Assembly: GCA_965221175.1 (NCBI GenBank)
Contig: OZ244867.1
Span: 186,001-250,000, forward strand
Reading direction: 5' to 3'
Length of the DNA stretch: 64,000 nucleotides
From: JAJDZL01 sp965221175
GTDB taxonomy: Bacteria; Pseudomonadota; Gammaproteobacteria; Arenicellales; JAJDZL01
Below, piece by piece: positions 28,135 through 37,031 of this stretch. Each line of letters starts with the position of its first letter. Position 1 is the stretch's first letter. The position numbers and the translations under genes are program-made. The notes below the pieces were generated by a model that had not been told where the DNA came from, ran no database searches, and saw nothing but the letters and a program-made list of their open reading frames with translations.

Positions 28135-28617
28135 GTGAATCGTTCCAGCTTTCGGAGGATCGCAAGAAACCCCCTTCATTGGATTTCGTGTGGATTCGGA
28201 ACAGGATTTGTCCCCAAAGTTCCGGGTACAGCTGGCACTCTGGTTGCAGTTCCGATTGTCTTATTGTTACAGTCGTTTTCAACACCCGTTCATCTCACCA
28301 TCTTGGTATCGATGTTTGTACTTGGGTGTGTGGTTTGTCAATTCACTGCATTGGCTTTAAATCAGGAAGATCCTGGAGCAGTGGTTTGGGATGAGATTAC
28401 CGGCTTCTGTATTGCGATGGCATTCATTCCAGCGACTTGGACATCGATGATTCTAGCTTTCGTGATTTTTCGTTTGCTCGATATTTTCAAACCATGGCCA
28501 ATTTCTCTGGCGGAGAAAAAGGTTTCAGGTGGAATCGGAATCATGCTCGATGATTTAATTGCAGGTGTACTTACCAACTTTTTTTTACAAGTTCTGATAG
28601 CCGCCAACATCTTGTAG
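28135..28617 (+). CDS. pgpA: phosphatidylglycerophosphatase A
   Basis: This is a 160-residue inner-membrane phosphatase that converts phosphatidylglycerophosphate to phosphatidylglycerol. The family motifs are clear: FGTGFVPKVPGTAGTL, DPGAVVWDEITGF with the acidic metal site, FRLLDIFKPWPI and GIMLDDLIAG. The start appears to be GTG at 28135, 17 bp after nusB-thiL. It closes the riboflavin/thiamine operon; two hairpins follow within 90 bp. Confidence 0.93.
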   Translation: MNRSSFRRIARNPLHWISCGFGTGFVPKVPGTAGTLVAVPIVLLLQSFSTPVHLTILVSMFVLGCVVCQFTALALNQEDPGAVVWDEITGFCIAMAFIPATWTSMILAFVIFRLLDIFKPWPISLAEKKVSGGIGIMLDDLIAGVLTNFFLQVLIAANIL

Positions 28618-28642
28618 TGTTTAAGAATTACAGAAAATAACG

Positions 28643-28663
28643 CATGCACCATTTTGGTGCATG
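28643..28663. promoter_or_regulatory. inverted repeat (9-bp arms, 3-bp loop)
   Basis: The arms CATGCACCA (28643-28651) and TGGTGCATG (28655-28663) are perfectly complementary. The hairpin begins 25 bp after the pgpA stop, but no run of T follows, so it is not a standard Rho-independent terminator. It may be a protein-binding operator or an mRNA 3'-end structure. Confidence 0.6.
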
Positions 28664-28680
28664 AATTTCAATGTTTGCAG

Positions 28681-28701
28681 GGTGTTTACACTGTAAACAC
28701 C
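28681..28701. promoter_or_regulatory. perfect palindrome (10-bp arms, 1-bp centre)
   Basis: GGTGTTTACA and TGTAAACACC are perfectly complementary around a single central base, which is the geometry of a homodimeric regulator's operator rather than a hairpin terminator. GTGCA/TGCAC words continue on both sides (to about 28718), overlapping in motif with the neighbouring inverted repeat. It lies about 150 bp upstream of the GMER-repeat protein and 63 bp downstream of pgpA. Confidence 0.6.
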
Positions 28702-28847
28702 TTCCTGGTGCATCATATGGGTGCAAGAGTGATTTCTGCGTAAATTAATGCTGCACAAATAATTCAATCGAGTTGATTTTCAATTAATTCTTTCCGCCAT
28801 TCGTTTTTGTTCGTATTCTGCCGACTTTATTTTCACTAGGAATCGAC

Positions 28848-29363
28848 GTGAAGTTTCCGTCGGTTGCAACTGAACGCCAGGGGGTGAATCCATGGCAAAG
28901 AAAAACAAAGACAAGAGTCGGACTGCGATCTGGAGCGTACGGACGAAGTGGCGAAACACATTTTTTGGGTTGTTTCATACTGTTGTGGATTGTGGTTAGC
29001 TCAATTTGGAGCTATTTCGGGACGCCACCGGCGTGGGTTACAATATACCAAGAGATTGTAGGCTCAATGTCGAATCAGATAATTGTCCATGCTGCATATA
29101 CATTATTTTTTACGGAGGCTTACAAAATGTTATCGGACGCGTTTGAACAGTGGCTAAAGAGGTCACAGAAAGAGAAAGGAATCGCTATCGGAAAGGAGAT
29201 TGGAATGGAACGCGGAATGGAACGTGGAATGGAGATGGGAATCGAACGGGGAATGGAACAGGAACGAAGTCAGTGGCGCGCTTGGAATATGCGGCGTGAA
29301 CTTGCACAGTCGGAAGGCCGCGAATTTAACGAACCACCGCCGAGTGGAGCGGATAATCGGTAA
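28848..29363 (+). CDS. hypothetical membrane protein with GMER-repeat tail
   Basis: The family is not recognised. The 171-residue frame from GTG at 28848 (AGGA 6 nt upstream) contains one hydrophobic helix (about residues 40-58, LGCFILLWIVVSSIWSYFG) and a second weaker one, then a charged helical tail with five GMER/GMEM/GIER units. A competing ATG at 28891 in another frame has a stronger ribosome binding site (AGGGGG) and gives MAKKNKDKSRTAIW..., stopping after 35 codons. Either the longer frame starts at GTG, or an ancestral gene starting at 28891 was frameshifted near 28990. The tail resembles that of the Rpn-type protein at 59440-60440. Confidence 0.5.
   Translation: MKFPSVATERQGVNPWQRKTKTRVGLRSGAYGRSGETHFLGCFILLWIVVSSIWSYFGTPPAWVTIYQEIVGSMSNQIIVHAAYTLFFTEAYKMLSDAFEQWLKRSQKEKGIAIGKEIGMERGMERGMEMGIERGMEQERSQWRAWNMRRELAQSEGREFNEPPPSGADNR
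29202..29261 (+). repeat. degenerate 12-bp tandem repeat (5 units)
   Basis: Five imperfect copies of GGAATGGAACGN lie head to tail and each encodes a G-(M/I)-E-x tetrapeptide. The reading frame is kept across all copies. Confidence 0.8.
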
Positions 29364-29474
29364 ACCATTGACGCTATTGAATTGCCTCACCTATTAACGA
29401 AAGATAGATGAATTCAATGTCCAGAAATTACAATAGCAGCAACCTGAATCTGTAACTTTGGCAGTGGTGGTGAT

Positions 29475-29861
29475 ATGAAAATTGGATACAAACAGTTGCT
29501 TGATCAAGCAATGTCGGAAATCGAAACGCTCACGGTTGAAGAAGCCATTGACTTGCATGAAAAAGACAATGTGCAATTTGTAGATTTACGGGATATTCGA
29601 GAACTCAAGCACGAAGGAAAAATTCCAAGTACCTACCATATGCCGCGCGGCATGTTGGAGTTCTGGATTGATCCGGAAAGCCCCTATTTCAAGAATGTGT
29701 TTTCCGAAGAAAATAAGTTCGTCTTTTATTGCAAATCGGGCTGGCGGTCGGCTTTGGCAACCCAGACTGCTCAAAGAATGGGATTACAGAGTGTTTGTCA
29801 TATTGGTGGCGGATTTGACGCCTGGAAAGAGTCCGGAGCGGAGGTTGAAAAGATCGACTAG
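29475..29861 (+). CDS. rhodanese-like domain protein
   Basis: This is a 128-residue single-domain rhodanese. FVDLRDIRELKHEGKI is the conserved N-terminal CH2A-type region and FYCKSGWRSALAT holds the active-site cysteine in a six-residue loop; CHIGGGFDAWKESG closes the fold. It probably carries persulfide sulfur in the cytoplasm. The DsbC-like gene follows about 80 bp later. Confidence 0.88.
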   Translation: MKIGYKQLLDQAMSEIETLTVEEAIDLHEKDNVQFVDLRDIRELKHEGKIPSTYHMPRGMLEFWIDPESPYFKNVFSEENKFVFYCKSGWRSALATQTAQRMGLQSVCHIGGGFDAWKESGAEVEKID

Positions 29862-29942
29862 CGGGAAGGAAATTGAGAACATTTTCCGATTGCGGTAATC
29901 ATACGTAGTAGTGATAACTAAATCTAGTAAATTGGGGTGAGT

Positions 29943-30668
29943 ATGAAGTTTAAATTTGTGGTATTGAGCATGGCCGTGACAGCCATCATGTCTACGAATG
30001 CTGTTTCGGATGAGGCATTGGATCGAGTACATGACGCGCTCACTTCAATACTTCCGCAAAATTTGCCTCTGAATTCAGTTATCGAGTCGCCAATTTCGGG
30101 TGTTTATGAAGCCTCGATCAGCAATCAAATCTACTATGTTTTCGAGAAAGACGGGTATCTAATCATTGGCGATGCCATTGACGTGCGCAGTGGTGCGAGT
30201 TTGAGCGACAAAAAGACCGAGCAGGCCGTTTACGCAGTAGTAAACAGCACACCGCCGAGTAACATGGTTGTTTTTGCCGCCGCCGACCCCAAGCGTCATG
30301 TCACGGTGTTTACAGATATTGATTGTGGTTACTGCAGGCGATTTCATCAGGAGGTGCCTCAACTAATTGCTGCCGGCATGGAGGTGCGATACATGGCATT
30401 TCCAAGAGCGGGAGTGGAATCTGAAAGCTATAACAAAATTGTCAATGTGTGGTGTTCCGATGATCAGCAAAAAGCAATGACAGATGCGAAAAATGGAGTG
30501 AAACTACCTGTTGCAAGTTGTACGAATCCCATCGCCGACCAGTACCGTCAGGGTGTGCAAGCCGGAATCAATGGTACGCCGACCTTGGTGCTGGATGATG
30601 GCACAATGATCGGCGGATATGTGCCTGCGGATGAATTGCTTTCTCGAGTTGGATTGAGTTCGAATTAA
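29943..30668 (+). CDS. DsbC-family thiol:disulfide interchange protein
   Basis: This protein of about 241 residues has a signal peptide (MKFKFVVLSMAVTAIMSTNA) and should be periplasmic. An N-terminal dimerisation-like domain is followed by a thioredoxin domain with the active site DCGYC and the cis-proline motif NGTPTLVL; FTDIDCGYCRRFH is typical of DsbC. It should isomerise wrong disulfides, kept reduced by DsbD. ATG at 29943 is preferred over GTG at 29937 because a GGGGTG ribosome binding site precedes it. A probable terminator follows at 30674. Confidence 0.92.
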   Translation: MKFKFVVLSMAVTAIMSTNAVSDEALDRVHDALTSILPQNLPLNSVIESPISGVYEASISNQIYYVFEKDGYLIIGDAIDVRSGASLSDKKTEQAVYAVVNSTPPSNMVVFAAADPKRHVTVFTDIDCGYCRRFHQEVPQLIAAGMEVRYMAFPRAGVESESYNKIVNVWCSDDQQKAMTDAKNGVKLPVASCTNPIADQYRQGVQAGINGTPTLVLDDGTMIGGYVPADELLSRVGLSSN

Positions 30669-30673
30669 TTAAT

Positions 30674-30697
30674 TTCAGTGGATACTGAATTTTCTCT
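30674..30697 (+). terminator. probable Rho-independent terminator
   Basis: The stem TTCAGT (30674-30679) / ACTGAA (30684-30689) with loop GGAT is followed directly by TTTTCTCTT, 6 bp after the DsbC-like stop. The stem is short and AT-rich, so termination may be partial. Confidence 0.5.
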
Positions 30698-30873
30698 TGC
30701 CATTTTCTAACCTTTCTGATTACATTGGATCGCATATAAATTGTTCCTGAGTTGGGAGCAATTGATACCTTAGTTGCCGATCCGATTCGAATGACTATAT
30801 ACATGCACGACAGGTTCGTCTTAACCGGCGTTCCGGTGGATAATCTATGAATTAAGTTTGCCAGGTACAACAA

Positions 30874-31890
30874 ATGGATGACAGTAAGAAAAAAATTTTA
30901 CAGGCTACGTTAGGTCAAATTCGACGGCAATTTGGCCAGGGTTCGATCATGAGATTGGGCGACGAGGAAGTAGACCGAACCATTGAAGTAATACCAACCG
31001 GTTCTTTGGGGCTGGATATTATTCTCGGAGTGGGTGGACTGCCCCGTGGACGAGTAGTTGAGATTTACGGCCCCGAGGCTTCCGGTAAGACTACCTTGAC
31101 TCTGTCCGTTGTTGCACAGGCACAAAAACTTGGCGGTACTGCGGCCTTCATTGATGCAGAACACGCTTTGAATACAGCCCACGCGGCCTTACTTGGAGTG
31201 AATGTGGATGATCTGCTCGTCTCTCAGCCGACCACCGGCGAAGAAGCGCTGGAAATTGCTGATCAACTCGTCAAATCCGCAGCGATCGATGTTGTCGTTG
31301 TGGACTCGGTTGCCGCCCTGACACCGCGAGCTGAGCTGGACGGAGAAATGGGAGATTCGTTCATGGGGTTGCATGCTCGGCTAATGTCTCAAGCCCTGCG
31401 AAAACTGACCGGCAGCATAAGCAAATCCAAAACACTAGTCATATTCATTAACCAGATTCGCATGAAGATTGGTCAGATTTACGGCAGTCCGGAAGTAACG
31501 ACGGGTGGAAATGCACTGAAGTTTTATGCATCTGTGAGGGTTGATATTCGGAGAATTGGAGCGATTAAGAAAGGTGATGAAATTATCGGCAATCAGACTC
31601 GTGTAAAGCTTGTCAAGAATAAGGTTGCACCTCCATTCAAGCAATGCGAGTTCGACATGATATTCAGCCAGGGAATTTCAAAAGAAGGTGAATTGATTGA
31701 TTTAGGCGTTGAACACAAAATTGTTGAGCGCGCCGGTGCATGGTACAGTTATGGCGACACTCGCATTGGTCAAGGGCGGGATAATGCGCGAATGTTTTTA
31801 ATGGAAAATCAAGAAATTGCCGATCAAATTGAATCCCAGATCCGGCAAAAATTAACCATCGGCAAGCAAGCGGCAGTGCCAGCTGAGTGA
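30874..31890 (+). CDS. recA: recombinase RecA
   Basis: This 338-residue protein is a canonical RecA: P-loop GPEASGKTT (66-74), the VDSVAALTPRAEL region, the LMSQALRKLTG L1 region, INQIRMKIGQIYGSPE and TTGGNALKFYASVR. It catalyses strand exchange and stimulates LexA self-cleavage. The upstream 200 bp contain no CTGT-N8-ACAG box, so SOS control by an E. coli-type LexA is not evident. A small inverted repeat ACCC/GGGT lies between recA and recX. Confidence 0.98.
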   Translation: MDDSKKKILQATLGQIRRQFGQGSIMRLGDEEVDRTIEVIPTGSLGLDIILGVGGLPRGRVVEIYGPEASGKTTLTLSVVAQAQKLGGTAAFIDAEHALNTAHAALLGVNVDDLLVSQPTTGEEALEIADQLVKSAAIDVVVVDSVAALTPRAELDGEMGDSFMGLHARLMSQALRKLTGSISKSKTLVIFINQIRMKIGQIYGSPEVTTGGNALKFYASVRVDIRRIGAIKKGDEIIGNQTRVKLVKNKVAPPFKQCEFDMIFSQGISKEGELIDLGVEHKIVERAGAWYSYGDTRIGQGRDNARMFLMENQEIADQIESQIRQKLTIGKQAAVPAE

Positions 31891-31904
31891 ACCCCTAACA
31901 GGGT

Positions 31905-32366
31905 ATGAGAAATTACAAGGAAACACAGGAACAGGCAGCCAGATTTCTCGTTCGGCGAGAATATTGCCGAAACGAACTCGTGCAGAAACTTGTCAGCAGA
32001 GGCTCGAGTCTTGAAGTGGCAGAGCAGGTTGTGAGTGACCTGCAAGAAAGAAATATGGTCAATGACGAGAGATTTACGGAAAATTTGATTCGAATTCGCA
32101 GAATGCGAGGCTATGGGCCAGTGAGAATCGAGACGGAGTTAAGTCGTCTTGGTGTTGCCTCGGAAGTCATTGCGAATCACTTAAATCAGAATGATGAGCA
32201 ATGGCACGAACAAGTCGTAAATGTAGCGGAACGTAAATATCACAGTCGGCCCATCGAGAATTTCAAAGAATGGGCAAAACGGGCAAACTTTTTAAGAAGC
32301 AGAGGATTTACTTCCTCTCAGATTCACGAGGCGATTGGAAGATACTCGGATACCCCACAGGCTTAG
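31905..32366 (+). CDS. recX: recombination regulator RecX
   Basis: This 153-residue protein carries three RecX helical repeats: ARFLVRREYCRNELVQKLVSRG, then ERFTENLIRIRRMRGYGPVRIETELSRLGV and the C-terminal KRANFLRSRGFTSSQIHEAIG (fragments only). It binds RecA filaments and limits their activity. It begins 14 bp after recA and is followed by alaS after 12 bp, the usual gammaproteobacterial order. Confidence 0.93.
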   Translation: MRNYKETQEQAARFLVRREYCRNELVQKLVSRGSSLEVAEQVVSDLQERNMVNDERFTENLIRIRRMRGYGPVRIETELSRLGVASEVIANHLNQNDEQWHEQVVNVAERKYHSRPIENFKEWAKRANFLRSRGFTSSQIHEAIGRYSDTPQA

Positions 32367-32378
32367 CAAGCTGAAACC

Positions 32379-34967
32379 ATGAAAACCATAGAATTGAGAA
32401 GACTCTTTCTGGAGTACTTTCGCGAACGGGGGCATGAAGTTGTGCCCAGCAGTCCTTTGGTGCCAGGAAATGATCCCACTTTGCACTTTACTAATTCCGG
32501 CATGGTGCAATTCAAGGATGTATTCTTGGGAACCGACAAGCGTCCGTACAATCGTGCCGTTACTTCGCAGAGATGCGTTCGTGCGGGCGGGAAGCATAAC
32601 GATCTGGAAAATGTCGGATATACCGCTCGGCATCATACTTTCTTTGAGATGTTGGGTAATTTCAGTTTTGGTGATTATTTCAAGCGCGAAGCGATTCATT
32701 ACGCCTGGAATTTGCTAACGCGCGAAATCTCCCTGCCAGAAGATCGGTTATGGGTAACGGTGTATTCAGAGGATGACGAGTCGGCGGATGTCTGGTTGAA
32801 CGAGATCGGAATTCCATCCGAAAGATTCGCACGAATCAGTACCTCGGATAATTTCTGGTCAATGGGCGATACAGGCCCCTGTGGACCGTGTTCTGAGATT
32901 TTTTACGATCACGGGCCGGAAATTGAAGGTGGACCTCCAGGTACCCCAGAACAGGATGGCGATCGATACGTAGAATTGTGGAATCTCGTGTTTATGCAAT
33001 TCGAACGTTTTTCTGACGGCACCATGGAACCGCTGCCAAAACCTTCGGTTGATACGGGAATGGGACTGGAAAGGATTGCGACAGTTATGCAAAAGGTGTA
33101 CAGCAACTACGATATAGATCTTTTTCGTGCTCTGATTGAAGCTGCTGCACAGATCGTAGGAACGCAGGAACGAGACAGTAAATCTTTGCGAGTAATTTCA
33201 GATCATATTCGATCTGCGGCATTCTTGATTACCGATGGAGTTACACCTTCCAATGAAAATCGCGGCTATGTGCTTCGCAGGATCATTCGCCGAGCCATAC
33301 GGCATGGTTATCAACTCGGCTGCAAAGAGCCTTTCTTCCACAAGTTGACCGGAGCTGTGGTTGAGCAGATGGGTGAGGCCTATCCTGAACTTCAGCATGC
33401 GCAGAGCAAGGTTGAAGGGGTTTTACTGAGAGAAGGTGAAAGATTCTCAAAAACTCTGGATCAAGGCCTGAAGATGCTGGATCGAGAATTGAGTTCGCTG
33501 TCAGGTGATGTGTTGCCTGGTGAAATTGCCTTTCGCCTGTACGATACGTACGGATTTCCAGTGGACCTTACCACTGATTTTCTGCGAGAACGAGATTTGA
33601 CCGTTGATATGGAGGGATTCGAACGTTCCATGCAGGAACAGCGTGAAAGAGCAAAATCCGCGAGCAGGTTTGATGCTGTTGCGGCCTCTGCTACAACCGT
33701 AAATGTAGAAGTTGAATTTAGTGGCTATCGTACGCTTGAACAGAATAGCGAAATAGTAGCGATATTGATTGAAGACTCTCAGGCACAATCCGTTAAGCAA
33801 GATCAAAAAGCCGTTTTAGTGCTCAATGCCACACCATTCTATGCCGAAAGCGGAGGTCAGGTTGGAGATACGGGAACAATCTGTGCCAACGGCAGCGAGT
33901 TTATCGTAGAAGATACGCAATATCTCTCGAATAAAGTCATCGGACATATCGGACATGTAGCAGCAGGAGAATTTGCATCTGGGAATGAAGTTTGGGCACA
34001 AGTAAATACAGGAAAACGCGAGTCCACGATGAAAAATCATTCAGCGACTCATCTGCTTCACGCTGCATTGAAAAATGTTCTTGGACCGCATGTTCAACAG
34101 AAAGGTTCGCTGGTTGCGCCAGATCGCCTAAGGTTTGATTTTTCCCATGATGGAGCACTTAGCAATCAGGAAATTCTGCAAATCGAATCACAAGTCAATG
34201 ACGAAATTCGTGCTAACTCGCAGGTATCCAGTTCATGGATGGAACTGGAAGAAGCGAAAGCACAGGGAGCAGCTGCGCTCTTCGGAGAGAAATATGATTC
34301 GGAAGTCCGTGTCATCGAAATGGGACCGTATTCGATGGAACTATGTGGAGGTACTCATGTGGAGCGAACCGGTGACATCGGCTTGTTCAGAATTGTTCAG
34401 GAGTCGAGCATAGCTTCCGGAATTCGCCGCATTGAAGCGCTGACAGGAACGGATGCGGTACAGCGAATGCAGGCTGACTCACAGCTTCTTGCCCAAGTGG
34501 CCAGAACTCTGCATACCGGAGTAGGTGATGTTCAGGAGAAAGTCGAACAGATGATTCAGGCCAATCGGGCTATGGATAGACAGATTTCCGACTTGAAAAC
34601 TCAGCTGGCAACCGGCGGCAATGGAGTGGCAGATATACCAATTAAGTCTGTGGGAGACGTACAGTTGCTGGTCTCCAGGCACGACGGAATTGATGTTAAA
34701 GATTTGCGCAAGATCATGGCTCGCATGCAGCAGAAAGTTGAATCTGGAGTCGTTGTATTGGGGTCTGTCAATAACGGCAAAGCGACTCTGTTGTGCTCCG
34801 TATCCAACGACCTGGTTGACCGTTTGCATGCCGGTAAGATTATCAGCAAGATCTCTCCTTTGGTCGGGGGAAATGGCGGTGGCAAGCCGCAAATGGCTCA
34901 AGGCGGTGGTACCGAAGGGGAAAAAATCGATATTGCGCTCGATGCTGTGGCCGAAGCGATCGCTTGA
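32379..34967 (+). CDS. alaS: alanyl-tRNA synthetase
   Basis: The protein is full length at 862 residues. The class II catalytic core occupies the N-terminal third (FLEYFRERGHEVVPSSPLVP, FTNSGMVQFKDVFLG, RCVRAGGKHNDLENVG). The editing domain has the metal-binding HSATHLLH and CGGTHVERTGDIG motifs. The C-terminal oligomerisation domain ends with GGNGGGKPQMAQGGG. It charges tRNA-Ala and hydrolyses mischarged Ser or Gly. Confidence 0.98.
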   Translation: MKTIELRRLFLEYFRERGHEVVPSSPLVPGNDPTLHFTNSGMVQFKDVFLGTDKRPYNRAVTSQRCVRAGGKHNDLENVGYTARHHTFFEMLGNFSFGDYFKREAIHYAWNLLTREISLPEDRLWVTVYSEDDESADVWLNEIGIPSERFARISTSDNFWSMGDTGPCGPCSEIFYDHGPEIEGGPPGTPEQDGDRYVELWNLVFMQFERFSDGTMEPLPKPSVDTGMGLERIATVMQKVYSNYDIDLFRALIEAAAQIVGTQERDSKSLRVISDHIRSAAFLITDGVTPSNENRGYVLRRIIRRAIRHGYQLGCKEPFFHKLTGAVVEQMGEAYPELQHAQSKVEGVLLREGERFSKTLDQGLKMLDRELSSLSGDVLPGEIAFRLYDTYGFPVDLTTDFLRERDLTVDMEGFERSMQEQRERAKSASRFDAVAASATTVNVEVEFSGYRTLEQNSEIVAILIEDSQAQSVKQDQKAVLVLNATPFYAESGGQVGDTGTICANGSEFIVEDTQYLSNKVIGHIGHVAAGEFASGNEVWAQVNTGKRESTMKNHSATHLLHAALKNVLGPHVQQKGSLVAPDRLRFDFSHDGALSNQEILQIESQVNDEIRANSQVSSSWMELEEAKAQGAAALFGEKYDSEVRVIEMGPYSMELCGGTHVERTGDIGLFRIVQESSIASGIRRIEALTGTDAVQRMQADSQLLAQVARTLHTGVGDVQEKVEQMIQANRAMDRQISDLKTQLATGGNGVADIPIKSVGDVQLLVSRHDGIDVKDLRKIMARMQQKVESGVVVLGSVNNGKATLLCSVSNDLVDRLHAGKIISKISPLVGGNGGGKPQMAQGGGTEGEKIDIALDAVAEAIA

Positions 34968-35041
34968 ATCGCATTGGTCTGATAACAGCAAGATTCTATA
35001 TTCACAGCATTGATGAATCATTTCGTGTTTGGTAGTTGATT

Positions 35042-36304
35042 GTGGCACTGGTTGTAGAAAAATTCGGTGGATCGTCGGTTGGCAGTATTGAGCGGATCAA
35101 CAGGGTCGCGAAACGGGTACAGCGAACCAAGGCGGATGGCTACGATGTAGTCGTAGTGCTGTCGGCGATGGAAGGGGAAACAAACCGCCTCATTGAATTG
35201 GCAAAACAGATTGACGGCAATCCGACACTTCGAGAATTGGACATGCTGATGTCGACTGGTGAGCAACAGTCAATTGCATTGCTGAGCATGATGTTGAATC
35301 GAGATGGTTGCCCGGCAAAGTCCTACACTGGTAGCCAGATTCCAATCATTACAAATGAGATGCACGGCAAGGCCCGAGTTCAGAGCATTGAGGCGGAGCG
35401 CATTCTTCGCGAGCTCGAAAAGGGATCGGTCATCGTCGTAGCGGGATTTCAGGGCATCTCTGCAAATGGAGAGATTACTACGCTTGGCCGGGGCGGTTCG
35501 GATACAACCGCTATGGCACTCGCAGCGGCACTGAATGCAGAGGAATGTCGCATTTATACAGATGTTGACGGTGTTATGACTGCAGACCCGCGTGTTGTAC
35601 CGGAGGCCCGGGTTCTGGAGCGAATAACGGCCGAGGAAATGCTGGAACTGTCCAGTCTCGGTGCCAAGGTAATGCAGAATCGGGCGATGGAGTTCGCACA
35701 TAAATTTGGAGTTCCGGTGCGTGTACTGTCATCTTTTCACGATACGCCGGGTACATTGATTACCTCGGAGGAATCAACTATGGAACAACCCAAAATTACT
35801 GGGATTGCTTACAACATCAATGAAGCCAAATTGACTATTCGGAATGTGCCGGACCGACCGGGAATAGCATCCAAGGTCTTTGGCCCGATTGCCGATGCTC
35901 ATATAAACGTGGACATGATCATTCAGAATGTTGGAACTGATAACAATACTGATTTGACGTTCACCGTCGATCGCAGCGAATTTCAAAACAGCCTAAATTT
36001 AATCCAAAGCATCTTGCCGGAAATCGGTGCCGAGGGCATTGTTGCAGCAGACAATATTGCGAAAATATCTCTGGTTGGGGTAGGGATGCGGTCTCACACT
36101 GGGATTGCCACTACAATGTTTTCAACGTTGGCGGCTGAAGGAATCAATATTCAGATGATTTCTACATCCGAGATAAAAATATCTGTCATAGTGGATGAGA
36201 AATATGTAGAACTCGGAGTCAGAGCGCTCCATCAAGCGTTTGGATTGAGCGGTGACGCTTCCCCCTTGCGCGAAAACGCACCACAGCGGGAACTAGAGTC
36301 TTGA
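35042..36304 (+). CDS. lysC: aspartate kinase
   Basis: This enzyme of about 420 residues commits aspartate to lysine, threonine and methionine synthesis. VEKFGGSSVGS is the kinase start, GRGGSDTTAMALAAALNAEEC the substrate site, and two C-terminal ACT domains (KLTIRNVPDRPGIASKVF and SLVGVGMRSHTGIATTMF) bind allosteric amino acids. GTG at 35042 is the start that aligns with the family (MALVVEKFGG); a TTG two codons earlier is less likely. It lies between alaS and csrA as in many gammaproteobacteria. Confidence 0.96.
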   Translation: MALVVEKFGGSSVGSIERINRVAKRVQRTKADGYDVVVVLSAMEGETNRLIELAKQIDGNPTLRELDMLMSTGEQQSIALLSMMLNRDGCPAKSYTGSQIPIITNEMHGKARVQSIEAERILRELEKGSVIVVAGFQGISANGEITTLGRGGSDTTAMALAAALNAEECRIYTDVDGVMTADPRVVPEARVLERITAEEMLELSSLGAKVMQNRAMEFAHKFGVPVRVLSSFHDTPGTLITSEESTMEQPKITGIAYNINEAKLTIRNVPDRPGIASKVFGPIADAHINVDMIIQNVGTDNNTDLTFTVDRSEFQNSLNLIQSILPEIGAEGIVAADNIAKISLVGVGMRSHTGIATTMFSTLAAEGINIQMISTSEIKISVIVDEKYVELGVRALHQAFGLSGDASPLRENAPQRELES

Positions 36305-36422
36305 TGCAGATAAAGCCGTCTTGTGTCAGGACGAATATCCGCCAATTCAGTTGAACCATACCTATAATACAGTCGTTTTAGACTGGTTCAAGTCTAACAA
36401 AATGTAACGTCAGCAAGAGCGT

Positions 36423-36451
36423 TTGACATCGGAATGAAGTAACCGCATATG
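36423..36451 (+). promoter_or_regulatory. candidate sigma-70 promoter for csrA
   Basis: A perfect TTGACA (36423-36428) is followed after 17 bp by CATATG (36446-36451). The -10 match is poor, so this is only a candidate. It lies about 60 bp before the csrA start. Confidence 0.35.
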
Positions 36452-36510
36452 GATCCTATGAAGAGCGTGAACTCATGAAAAAATGAACACTGATGGAGGA
36501 AAACAAAGTT

Positions 36511-36708
36511 GTGTTAATACTGACAAGAAGGATTGGCGAGTCGGTAAAAATTAACGAAGACATTACGGTTACTGTACTAGGAATCAAGGGAAACCAGATT
36601 CGCATTGGCGTAGATGCACCTAGACATGTATCCGTACATCGTGAAGAAATTTACCAGCGCATGAAGAACGAAGAACTTGATGAAGAAGAGTCGACACCGA
36701 ATCGCTGA
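36511..36708 (+). CDS. csrA: carbon storage regulator CsrA
   Basis: This small mRNA-binding dimer opens with MLILTRRIGESVKI, followed by ITVTVLGIKGNQIRIGVDAP and HREEIYQR, which contain the conserved RNA-binding ends of strands 1 and 5. The start that gives the family N terminus is GTG at 36511, with GGAGG about 11 nt upstream; the ATG at 36493 overlaps that ribosome binding site and would add six unconserved residues. That makes 65 residues, the usual size. It is followed by tRNA-Ser and tRNA-Arg, as in many gammaproteobacteria. Confidence 0.96.
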   Translation: MLILTRRIGESVKINEDITVTVLGIKGNQIRIGVDAPRHVSVHREEIYQRMKNEELDEEESTPNR

Positions 36709-36752
36709 AAGTTTGTATTTCTGTAAAGGTAAGTTGTTTAGATATCTCCCTT

Positions 36753-36843
<91 letters not shown>

Positions 36844-36891
36844 AACGTCAATCGTCAAGTTTATGAAACTGTACGAAAGACTCATTGAAAA

Positions 36892-36968
36892 GCGCCCGTA
36901 GCTCAGCTGGATAGAGTACCAGACTACGAATCTGGGAGTCGGGGGTTCGAATCCCTCCGGGCGCGCCA
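36892..36968 (+). tRNA. tRNA-Arg (ACG anticodon)
   Basis: The acceptor arms GCGCCCG (36892-36898) and CGGGCGC (36958-36964) pair. The anticodon arm CCAGA-CTACGAA-TCTGG gives ACG, whose A34 should be edited to inosine by TadA. The T loop is GTTCGAATC, and CCA is encoded. Length is 77 nt. It lies 50 bp after tRNA-Ser. Confidence 0.97.
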
Positions 36969-37031
36969 GGATTTACACCCACCTGCCTCAATGGAACAGT
37001 AGATGGACTTTATGAAGTGAACGAAACTTAA

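Noticed and set aside
31890..31904. Terminator between recA and recX.
   Set aside because: The ACCC/GGGT inverted repeat is too short and has no U tract; recX starts only 14 bp after recA.
36493..36510. ATG at 36493 as csrA start.
   Set aside because: It overlaps the GGAGG ribosome binding site, and the family N terminus begins at GTG 36511.
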